Source: Candidatus Aquiluna sp. IMCC13023
Lineage (GTDB): Bacteria; Actinomycetota; Actinomycetes; Actinomycetales; Microbacteriaceae
Assembly: GCF_000257665.1 (NCBI RefSeq)
Contig: NZ_AJKR01000002.1
Location: forward strand, 434,001-498,000
Direction: 5' to 3'
DNA length: 64,000 nt
Shown: piece after piece, positions 7,670 through 14,430 of the stretch
Position numbering within the stretch: position 1 is the first letter of the stretch
Layout: each line of letters begins with the position of its first letter
Notes under the pieces: generated by a model
Database searches by the model: none
Told to the model about the DNA's origin: nothing
What the model saw: the letters and a program-made list of their open reading frames with translations, nothing else
Made by a program: the position numbers and the translations under genes

Positions 7670-8910
7670 TAGCGCTCCTCCTCACTTCGCCAGTCGTCAG
7701 GAAGCAGGTGGTCCAAAACATCGTCTACTGTAACCACACCCACAAGGTGATTTTCATCGTCGGTGACCGGTAAAGCCACAAGATCGTAGCTAGCAAGATA
7801 TCGGTGGATCTGGGCAATTGGGGTGTCTAGCGCCACCGGTTCTTGCTCGGTGTCCAAGATCGACCCGAGGCGCTCATGGGGCGGATATCTCAAAAGTTTC
7901 TGGAAGTGCACGACGCCCAAATAGCGTCCCGTCGGGGCTTCATAGGGTGGGAGGGTTACGAACACCTGAGCAGCCAAAACTGGCTCGACTTCTTTTCTTC
8001 TTACCAAAGCCATTGCCTGAGCAATTGTGGTGTCGGCGGCACAGATTATTGCCTCCGGCGTCATCATTCCACCCGCGGTATATGGCTCGTAGGTCAATAG
8101 CTGCCTAATATCATCGGCCTCCTCATCATCCATGAGGCTGAGAAGCATTTCTGCACGCTCGGGGGACAGGTTTGCCATTAGGTCGGCCGCATCATCGGGG
8201 CCCATCAGGTCAAGGACTTCGGCGGCTCGCTCATCATCAAGATCGTTGATGATTTCCAGCTGCTCTTCTTCGGGAAGCTCTTCTAGCAGGTCAGCCAAGC
8301 GCTCGTCATCTAGCTCATCGGCCAGGGCTAGCATTCGGTGTTCGGGTAAATCCAACACTGCGGTCGCAAGGTCAGCTGGGCGAAGGTCGGCTACTGTCGA
8401 CAGCAGCTGTCGAGCATCTTGGTCGGCCGGGTTCTCTCGGTTTTCTGCCACTTCTTGCCACTGAGCAAACATCGTAGGACCCTTGGCAAAAGGGATAGCA
8501 GAATTCTTTTTTTGCTTTCTTACAAACAATTCAGACAAAACCCAATCGCCGCGTTTGCCTTTTTCGATTGAAAAGTCTTCGATGCTTGCTAGGCCCGCTC
8601 CATCTAGCAAAGTGACTTTTCGGCCAAGCATTTCGGCAATGGCTCTAACCTCTTGACCACGCATTGTGAACCGGCGAAGGTCAATCAGGCCGTTGGTAAT
8701 CAGCTGACCTGGAGCGATTGCGGTAACCCTGGCAATTGGAAGAAAAACCCTTCGTCTACCAGAAATTTCTATGATGAAGCCGGTGGCTCGTGGTGGGAGG
8801 GTGGTTCGATATGCCATCAGCACGTCGATTACCTTGCCAACTCGGTCCCCCTGAGGGTCAAAAACGCCACAACCAACCAATCTGGCTACGAAGACTCTGG
8901 TTGCGCTCAT
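7669..8910 (-). CDS. MgtE N-terminal and CBS domain protein, no channel domain
   Basis: A soluble 413-aa protein. The N-terminal about 110 residues are PRC-barrel-like beta-rich segments (FDPQGDRVGKVIDVL). The acidic MgtE N superhelix follows (ELDDERLADLLEELPEEE, then DLDDERAAEVLDLMGPDDAADLM), and two CBS motifs end the protein (GGMMTPEAIICAAD and VVTVDDVLDHLLP). In MgtE these cytosolic domains sense Mg2+ and gate a C-terminal membrane channel. That channel is missing here and the C-terminus ends SEEER. It may therefore sense Mg2+ or nucleotides for a partner. TAAGGT lies 7 nt before the ATG (leaderless). It starts the operon with DUF1003 and mrp. Confidence 0.87.
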   Translation of the reverse strand: MSATRVFVARLVGCGVFDPQGDRVGKVIDVLMAYRTTLPPRATGFIIEISGRRRVFLPIARVTAIAPGQLITNGLIDLRRFTMRGQEVRAIAEMLGRKVTLLDGAGLASIEDFSIEKGKRGDWVLSELFVRKQKKNSAIPFAKGPTMFAQWQEVAENRENPADQDARQLLSTVADLRPADLATAVLDLPEHRMLALADELDDERLADLLEELPEEEQLEIINDLDDERAAEVLDLMGPDDAADLMANLSPERAEMLLSLMDDEEADDIRQLLTYEPYTAGGMMTPEAIICAADTTIAQAMALVRRKEVEPVLAAQVFVTLPPYEAPTGRYLGVVHFQKLLRYPPHERLGSILDTEQEPVALDTPIAQIHRYLASYDLVALPVTDDENHLVGVVTVDDVLDHLLPDDWRSEEER

Positions 8911-8917
8911 AGAGATA

Positions 8918-8923
8918 ACCTTA
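8918..8923 (-). promoter_or_regulatory. -10 element of leaderless MgtE-N/CBS operon
   Basis: On the minus strand TAAGGT is 7 nt from the ATG at 8910, matching TANNNT-N7-ATG. Confidence 0.5.
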
Positions 8924-8956
8924 TTCGGACATACCTAATCCTGAAAGGCTTCTTGA

Positions 8957-9472
8957 ATGTCCGATGCTAGAAGCAGCTCCAAAAAAAACAATGCGGCCCT
9001 CTCGATACCCCGCGGTCACAGCCTGGGTGAATTTCGAACACACACCGAGGCGACCGAATTTGTAAACAGGCTGGTAGCGGGAGATTTCAAGGCGAATAAA
9101 GTGACGATTCTCGGCCATGATTTGGTCATGGTTGAGAAGGTTAGATCAAGGCTTGGTTACGGTCGCGTAGCGGCTTCAGGGGCGATAACCGGCTTTTGGC
9201 TGGGCTTGATTTTCGCCCTTCTCATTGGCGCAGGTTTCGATGTTGGTGCCGACGGAGAGATTAACTACGTGCCTCAAGAATTCTTAGCCGTTGTTGTGAT
9301 TGCTGCCGGTGTCGGCATGCTCGTGAACATCCTTCGATTTCTGGCATCCAAGAACAAGCGCGGTTTTCTAAGCTCACAAATGCCAGTTGCCGCAAGGTAT
9401 GAAGTAATCGTGCCCGAAGAAGATGCAGCAAAGGCCATGCAAATCATCAACATGGCCCGCGAGCTTGGCTAA
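8957..9472 (+). CDS. Small membrane protein with general-stress-protein-17M-like domain
   Basis: A 171-aa protein. The N-terminal half (GHSLGEFRTHTEATEFVNRLVAGDF, then KVTILGHDLVMVEKV) resembles the general stress protein 17M-like domain, followed by two hydrophobic helices (GAITGFWLGLIFALLIGAG and FLAVVVIAAGVGMLVNIL) with glycine-rich character. The C-terminal segment (ARYEVIVPEEDAAKAM) recalls the same fold. Biochemical role unknown. GAAAGG lies 8 nt before ATG 8957. It is divergent from the MgtE-N/CBS gene, and its stop is directly adjacent to that of the convergent aminopeptidase. Confidence 0.7.
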   Translation: MSDARSSSKKNNAALSIPRGHSLGEFRTHTEATEFVNRLVAGDFKANKVTILGHDLVMVEKVRSRLGYGRVAASGAITGFWLGLIFALLIGAGFDVGADGEINYVPQEFLAVVVIAAGVGMLVNILRFLASKNKRGFLSSQMPVAARYEVIVPEEDAAKAMQIINMARELG

Positions 9473-10858
9473 TTAGGAAATTTGCTCGGCAAACCAATTC
9501 TCGACGTCGCTAGCGGTTCTCGGCAATGCTGAGCTTAGGTTTTCGTAACCTGACTCAGTGACCAAGACGTCGTCCTCAATTCTTACTCCTATGCCGCGGT
9601 ACTCGGGTGGCAGATTCAGGTCACTTTTGTGGAAGTAGAGGCCCGGTTCTATTGTAAAAATCATTCCTTTTTCTAAAATCCCGTCCTGATACATTTCCCG
9701 CCTCGCCTGTGCACAGTCATGTACATCAAGCCCCAGGTGGTGACTGGTTCCGTGGACCATGTAGCGGCGATGATGTTGGTTATCTTTTTCCAGGGCCTCT
9801 TCTGCGGTCACTGGAATAACTCCGAGCTCTGCTACTCGCCTGGCAATCACCTCAATCGCTGCGTTATGAACTTCGCGGAACCTGATCCCCGGTTTCACTA
9901 CCGCAAAGGCTGCGTCGGCGGCCTCTAAAACCGTGTTGTAGACCCAGAGCTGCTCCTTTGAGAATTTGCCATTAACTGGAATTGTCCTTGTGACATCGGC
10001 TGTGTATAACGAGTCAAGTTCTGCACCGGCATCGACCAGTATTAAGTCGCCATGTTTGACTTCGCCATCGTTTTTTGTCCAGTGAAGTATGCAAGCGTTT
10101 GGCCCGCTGGCAGCGATTGTTTCATAGCCGAGCTCAAAACCGTTTTGCCTTGCCACACTATAAAAAGCAGTCTCAACAACTCGTTCTCCTCTGGCCTGTT
10201 TCGTGGCCTGCGGGATAGATCTGGCAACCTCTGCAAAACCGTCAACTGTGATTCTGACCGCCTCACGCATTTGGGCAATCTCAAATTGATCTTTTACAAA
10301 TCTCAGGGTGGAGGCGGCCTCGGCAAGTTCTGGATCTTCCATATCCACAACTGCCCCAATCGATGCAAGGTCCGCGTCAAGTTTCGTTAGGTCTTTGGTT
10401 ATGATTCCAAGCTGCAGTGACACTTGGGTCAGGGTTGGTCTTGGGCCAACCCAGAATTCTCCGATTGCGGGGTTGGCAAAAAACTCATCGGAGTCTCTTC
10501 CTGCAGTTGGCATCAGGTACAAAGTTGATACGGAAACATTTTTGCGGCCATCAATCACCAAAACCGATCCAGGAACAGTTGCCGAACCCCATCCGGTGAG
10601 GTGGGTGAACGCAGTAGCAGGGCGATACCGATAGTCGGTGTCATTGGCTCTCACCCTTGGCTCGGTGGCTTCAATCACTAGCACTTTGCCCGGAAACTTT
10701 GCCGAGAGGGCTTCTCTCCGCTTGAGGCTGTGGTCAGCAACCTCCCAGCGAGTGACAGGAGGCGAGTCAATTTCTGCCCAGTTTGAGGAAATGAAATTCA
10801 TGAACCGTTCCGACTGTGGCACGCGAGACCGGTTAGTCGGGTGAGGATTTTGCGTCAT
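9473..10858 (-). CDS. pepP: Xaa-Pro aminopeptidase (M24B family)
   Basis: Removes N-terminal residues preceding proline, in the cytosol. From ATG 10858 the product is 461 aa. An N-terminal creatinase-like domain (about 1-170) precedes the pita-bread metallopeptidase domain. Its dimetal ligands are visible: the first Asp in LVDAGAELDSLY, the second in YTADVTRTIPV, His in HGTSHHLGLDVHD, Glu in FTIEPGLYF and Glu in GVRIEDDVLVT. A longer in-frame reading to 10927 would run into the divergent PHP gene, so MTQNPHP is preferred. CAGAAT, a weak -10, sits 6 nt before the ATG. Confidence 0.9.
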   Translation of the reverse strand: MTQNPHPTNRSRVPQSERFMNFISSNWAEIDSPPVTRWEVADHSLKRREALSAKFPGKVLVIEATEPRVRANDTDYRYRPATAFTHLTGWGSATVPGSVLVIDGRKNVSVSTLYLMPTAGRDSDEFFANPAIGEFWVGPRPTLTQVSLQLGIITKDLTKLDADLASIGAVVDMEDPELAEAASTLRFVKDQFEIAQMREAVRITVDGFAEVARSIPQATKQARGERVVETAFYSVARQNGFELGYETIAASGPNACILHWTKNDGEVKHGDLILVDAGAELDSLYTADVTRTIPVNGKFSKEQLWVYNTVLEAADAAFAVVKPGIRFREVHNAAIEVIARRVAELGVIPVTAEEALEKDNQHHRRYMVHGTSHHLGLDVHDCAQARREMYQDGILEKGMIFTIEPGLYFHKSDLNLPPEYRGIGVRIEDDVLVTESGYENLSSALPRTASDVENWFAEQIS

Positions 10859-10863
10859 GCGAC

Positions 10864-10869
10864 TATTCT
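10864..10869 (+). promoter_or_regulatory. -10 element of leaderless PHP gene
   Basis: TATTCT lies 6 nt before the GTG at 10876. The whole divergent gap to pepP is only 17 bp, so the promoters of both genes must overlap the neighbouring coding sequence. Confidence 0.5.
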
Positions 10870-10875
10870 GCTCCT

Positions 10876-11745
10876 GTGATAGACCTACATGCACACTCAA
10901 ACATGAGTGACGGCTTAGATAGCCCAACCGAACTTGTCCAAAACGCGGCTAAAGCAGGTGTCACCACACTGGCAATTACGGACCATGACACCACTCTTGG
11001 GTGGGACGAGGCAATAATTGCTGGCCGTCAGAACCAGGTGCGCATAATTCCTGGAATCGAAGTTTCCACAAGGCAGCTGATCGGGGATAACCGCTCGATT
11101 AGCGTCCACATTCTGGCGTATTTGCCAGACCCAAAAAATTTAGCATTAGTTCAGGAGCTAGAAAAGACCAGGCTCTCAAGAATTGAGAGAGCAAAGAAGA
11201 TGGTTGCGCTACTGGCTGAGGACTACCCAATCACTTGGGAAATGGTGCAGGCCCAGCTGCCAGAGGGCTCTACGGTCGGGCGACCAGCTTTGGCAGATAC
11301 TTTGGTGTCTATGGGGGTAGTTCCAACGCGTTCCGATGCGTTCACGTCAATTCTTCATTCGCACTCGCGCTACTACGTTTCGGATTACTCGGTAGACACC
11401 ACGGATGCCATAGCTCTGATTCGGGGTGCGGGTGGGGTATCAGTGATTGCCCACCCACTAATCGACTTTCCTGCCGGAGCGTCGATGACAGATTTACCGG
11501 CCGAGTTTTTCAAGATTCTTATAGGTGCAGGCCTGAATGGCATCGAAATTGAGCATCGGTCTGTTCCAAAGCAAGCGAAGCAGTGGCTGAAGAATTTAGC
11601 GGTGAAGCATAATTTGATAACTACTGGTTCCAGCGATTATCACGGTATTGACGGCAAAGACAACCGGCTCGGTGAAAACCGAACTGAGCCCGCAATGCTT
11701 CAGCGAATTTTAGATCAAGCCTCTGGCTTTGAAGTGCCCTTATAG
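10876..11745 (+). CDS. PHP-domain phosphoesterase (TrpH/RNase AM-like)
   Basis: A 289-aa polymerase-and-histidinol-phosphatase domain protein. Metal ligands are visible at IDLHAHSNMSDG (HxH near residues 4-6), TDHDTTLG, GIEVST, IAHP and SSDYHG. The family includes 5'-3' RNA/oligonucleotide exonucleases and nucleoside bisphosphatases (YciV/TrpH type); which one applies here cannot be read from sequence. GTG 10876 is set by TATTCT 6 nt upstream. Its last 31 bp overlap the convergent DEAD-box helicase gene, so the two mRNAs are complementary at their 3' ends. Confidence 0.85.
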   Translation: MIDLHAHSNMSDGLDSPTELVQNAAKAGVTTLAITDHDTTLGWDEAIIAGRQNQVRIIPGIEVSTRQLIGDNRSISVHILAYLPDPKNLALVQELEKTRLSRIERAKKMVALLAEDYPITWEMVQAQLPEGSTVGRPALADTLVSMGVVPTRSDAFTSILHSHSRYYVSDYSVDTTDAIALIRGAGGVSVIAHPLIDFPAGASMTDLPAEFFKILIGAGLNGIEIEHRSVPKQAKQWLKNLAVKHNLITTGSSDYHGIDGKDNRLGENRTEPAMLQRILDQASGFEVPL

Positions 11746-13034
11746 TTGCGGTTCCGGTTTCGATTGCGACTCTGTTGAGGAGCAGACTTGCTCGGCGCGC
11801 TTGACCTTGGAGGCTGGCTCGAGGCAGGAGCTTTTTTTACGGCCGCTGCAGCTCTTCCGATTCGACCCTTTGTGCCAGGTTCGATACCGAGCTCTTCAAA
11901 TAGATGAGGCGAGTTCGAGTAGGTTTCAGTGGGCTCTGGAACGCCAAGGTCTAGTTCGCGGTTGATGTGAACCCAGCGAGCCAAGTCGTTCCAATCAACG
12001 AAAGTAACCGCTACCCCAAGCTTGCCGGCTCTTCCGGTTCGTCCGGTGCGATGTAGGTAGGCCTTTTCATCCTCTGGGACCGAGTAGTTGATGACGTGTG
12101 TGACATCGTCTACGTCTATACCGCGGGCCGCGACTTCGGTCGCAACGAGAATCTCTTTCTTGCCCTCTCTAAAAGAAGCCATAGAGCGCTCTCTGGCATC
12201 CTGTGACATGTCTCCGTGCAAGGGAGCAGCATTGAAGCCTCTGTCGATTAGCTCTTCGGCCAATTTGGCTGACTGCCTCTTGGTCCGGACGAAAATAATT
12301 GTCTTGCCTCGGCCCTCGGCCTGCAGGATTCTGCCCACTACTTCGTCTTTATCAAGGGCGTGTGCTCGATAGACGTACTGCTTGATGTCAGCCTTGGTCT
12401 TACCTTCATCCGGGTCGCTGACACGAATGTGGATCGGGCGGTTTTGGTAGCGACGAGCAAGGCTCAAGATTGCTGCCGGCATGGTTGCCGAGAACAGCAT
12501 GGTCTGACGCTGAGGGGGTGTTAGTGAAAACAGTTTTTCAACATCTGGCAAGAAGCCAAGGTCCAGCATCTCGTCAGCTTCGTCCAAGACCATAAAAGTC
12601 ACGTTGGACAGGTTCATAAGTTTTTGCTTTGCAAGATCAAGCAGGCGTCCCGGTGTTCCGACCACGATCTGCGCCCCGCCCTCCAGGGCAGCAACTTGGC
12701 CCTCGTAGGCTTTTCCGCCGTAAATGGCAACGACGGTGGTCGGGCGGTTAGTTGTTGCAAGGATTAAGTCCTCAGAAACCTGAAGTGCCAATTCTCTGGT
12801 TGGAACAACCACCAGTGCTTGCACGCCAGGAGCTGGGTTCTCACCCAGGGCCTGAATAAGTGGAAGGCCAAACCCAAGAGTTTTACCAGTTCCGGTTTTT
12901 GCCTGGCCGATTACATCGGTGCCAGATAACGCAACTGGAATAGCTTGTTCTTGAATTGGGAATGGACTGGTGATGCCTTTGGACTCTAGGGCTTCGCAGA
13001 TATCTGCATCTATGCCTAGTGATTTGAAACTCAA
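11715..13034 (-). CDS. DEAD-box ATP-dependent RNA helicase
   Basis: A 439-aa RNA helicase of the RhlE/CsdA group, expected to remodel RNA in ribosome assembly or mRNA decay. Motifs in order: Q motif PFPIQEQAIP, motif I AKTGTGKT, Ia PTRELA, GG, TPGRL, motif II DEAD (in VLDEADEMLD), motif III SAT, motif V ARGIDVDDV and motif VI HRTGRTGR. The C-terminal tail is basic and low in complexity (RNRNRNRNYKGTSK), typical for RNA tethering. Start is TTG 13034 with GGAG 7 nt upstream. The 3' end overlaps the PHP gene by 31 bp. Confidence 0.93.
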   Translation of the reverse strand: MSFKSLGIDADICEALESKGITSPFPIQEQAIPVALSGTDVIGQAKTGTGKTLGFGLPLIQALGENPAPGVQALVVVPTRELALQVSEDLILATTNRPTTVVAIYGGKAYEGQVAALEGGAQIVVGTPGRLLDLAKQKLMNLSNVTFMVLDEADEMLDLGFLPDVEKLFSLTPPQRQTMLFSATMPAAILSLARRYQNRPIHIRVSDPDEGKTKADIKQYVYRAHALDKDEVVGRILQAEGRGKTIIFVRTKRQSAKLAEELIDRGFNAAPLHGDMSQDARERSMASFREGKKEILVATEVAARGIDVDDVTHVINYSVPEDEKAYLHRTGRTGRAGKLGVAVTFVDWNDLARWVHINRELDLGVPEPTETYSNSPHLFEELGIEPGTKGRIGRAAAAVKKAPASSQPPRSSAPSKSAPQQSRNRNRNRNYKGTSKPEA

Positions 13035-13087
13035 GTAATTCTCCGTATGTTTTTGGCTCTCGGTTTTCTACTCCTCGAGCTGAGCTA

Positions 13088-13093
13088 TAAGCT
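13088..13093 (+). promoter_or_regulatory. -10 element of leaderless ferritin-like gene
   Basis: TAAGCT lies 6 nt before GTG 13100 with no Shine-Dalgarno sequence. Confidence 0.45.
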
Positions 13094-13099
13094 TGCAAG

Positions 13100-13858
13100 G
13101 TGTTGGATTGGTTACGCAAGATACGTAAGGTTTCGCAGAAGCTAACGCTTCCTTCGCGAGACGCAACTGCTGGTCGCAGTCAAATCCAACTCAACCCTGC
13201 CAAGCTTACTCCTTCGTCGGAAATCTATCTGTCTTCTTTGTCTCAGCTGCATCTTGTGATCTCCGATCTTCTGCAGCAAGACTCCCTCAAAGCGCCCGAT
13301 GCGAGTCAGAGCGAGGCTCAAGGCGTTTTAGCCGAAGCCTACAAAGATCGCTCTAAGCAGCTCGGCGGTCTGTTGATTCGACTTGGCGCCAGTCAGATGG
13401 AATTGCAATCGGATATTCGCGAGCGTCTTGAGCAGCTGGTTATGCGCACCGAAGGTGCTGACTGGTTCGAAGACCTGATGAGGATTTATGTCGTTTTTGG
13501 AATACTTCAAGACGGCGCGTCTCAGGTTTCCAAGGGCCTACCGGCTGCAAAAAAGCTAAAAGTAGACCAGCTTCTAGATTCAAAGAAGTTGGAAAAATTC
13601 TGCCACCGCGAGTTGGCTGCGGGAATTTCCGCCGACCCAGCTCTGGGCCCAAGGCTTGCGATGTTTGGACGCATGGTTGTAGCCGACGCGCTGCTAGAAA
13701 TTAGAGATTCTGTCGATCTGTCTAAAGTTTTGCCAAATCCAGTCGAGGACGATGCGGTCGCGCTTGCCAGGGAGCAGTTCAAAACACTTGAACCATTTAC
13801 TTCGGTGCTCATTGCTAAGCACACAGTGAGAATGGACCTACTGGGCCTTACCGCGTAG
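13100..13858 (+). CDS. Ferritin-like fold (MiaE-like) protein
   Basis: A 252-aa mostly helical protein. Context (DEAD-box helicase upstream, DUF3107 and AdnA downstream) and landmarks such as TEGADWFEDLMRIYVVFGILQD and LAMFGRMVVADALLEIRD match the actinobacterial ferritin-like group related to the tRNA hydroxylase MiaE. I cannot find the EXXH pairs expected of a diiron site, so enzymatic activity is doubtful. Function is unknown. Start is GTG 13100 (TTG 13103 possible). The 3' end overlaps the convergent membrane-protein gene by 21 bp. Confidence 0.65.
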   Translation: MLDWLRKIRKVSQKLTLPSRDATAGRSQIQLNPAKLTPSSEIYLSSLSQLHLVISDLLQQDSLKAPDASQSEAQGVLAEAYKDRSKQLGGLLIRLGASQMELQSDIRERLEQLVMRTEGADWFEDLMRIYVVFGILQDGASQVSKGLPAAKKLKVDQLLDSKKLEKFCHRELAAGISADPALGPRLAMFGRMVVADALLEIRDSVDLSKVLPNPVEDDAVALAREQFKTLEPFTSVLIAKHTVRMDLLGLTA

Positions 13859-14140
13859 GCGGATGCTGGCAAGCTGGCTAGACTCTTCTGATTCTCGTTT
13901 TGCAACCAGAAAATTCGTACCGAACCAACCGGCTGCCGGCATGGAAAGCATGACAATGAACCAAATCCAAGCGCTGGAATAGCTAAAGCCAGCCCAAGTC
14001 AAAATTAGCCACATGGCGCTTCCAGCGGACAATGCAATACTCACCGGAACTAATTTTCCGTAGTGGTCGGATTTTGCAAGAACGAAAGGCCCAACCATCG
14101 CAAGAATAGCTGCATAGACAATGATTATTAGGATCTCCAT
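13838..14140 (-). CDS. Small three-helix membrane protein, function unknown
   Basis: A 100-aa protein with three predicted membrane helices (ILIIIVYAAILAMVGPFVLA, LVPVSIALSAGSAMWLILTW, WIWFIVMLSMPAAGWFG) and a short basic tail. Its ATG overlaps the stop of the DUF3107 gene (TGATG), so the two are almost certainly co-translated. I do not recognise a named family. The last 21 bp overlap the convergent ferritin-like gene. Confidence 0.75.
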   Translation of the reverse strand: MEILIIIVYAAILAMVGPFVLAKSDHYGKLVPVSIALSAGSAMWLILTWAGFSYSSAWIWFIVMLSMPAAGWFGTNFLVAKRESEESSQLASIRLRGKAQ

Positions 14141-14364
14141 CAGGCTAGGAACCCAACGCGCCTTGTCTCCTCCGCGCCTATTTCAACGTATGCAATTGAA
14201 GATGTTGGAATCAGGATGATGCTGCCCTTTTCGTCACTAAGTTCAAGCACGGGCTCTGAGGCTTCAATCGCCTTTTTTACCGTAGCCATCAGATCTTTGG
14301 CGCTCAGGCCTGATTCGAAGCTGATGTCTCTTGCGTTGTCTCTGATGCCGATTCTGACGTCCAT
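14140..14364 (-). CDS. DUF3107 domain-containing protein
   Basis: A 74-aa protein starting MDVRIGIRDNARDISFES and ending SIAYVEIGAEETRRVGFLA, the conserved pattern of the actinobacterial DUF3107 family (predicted ATP-binding protein in some annotations; function not established to my knowledge). AAGGAG lies 7 nt before the ATG. It is divergent from adnA and coupled to the downstream membrane protein. Confidence 0.88.
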   Translation of the reverse strand: MDVRIGIRDNARDISFESGLSAKDLMATVKKAIEASEPVLELSDEKGSIILIPTSSIAYVEIGAEETRRVGFLA

Positions 14365-14418
14365 AATTCTCCTTAGTCAAAATAAGGTTACGGCAAGAAA
14401 AAAGTCTGCATAGCCAAA

Positions 14419-14424
14419 TAGATT
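14419..14424 (+). promoter_or_regulatory. -10 element of leaderless adnA
   Basis: TAGATT lies 6 nt before GTG 14431. It fixes the adnA start and fits TANNNT-N6-GTG. Confidence 0.5.
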
Positions 14425-14430
14425 GATGAC

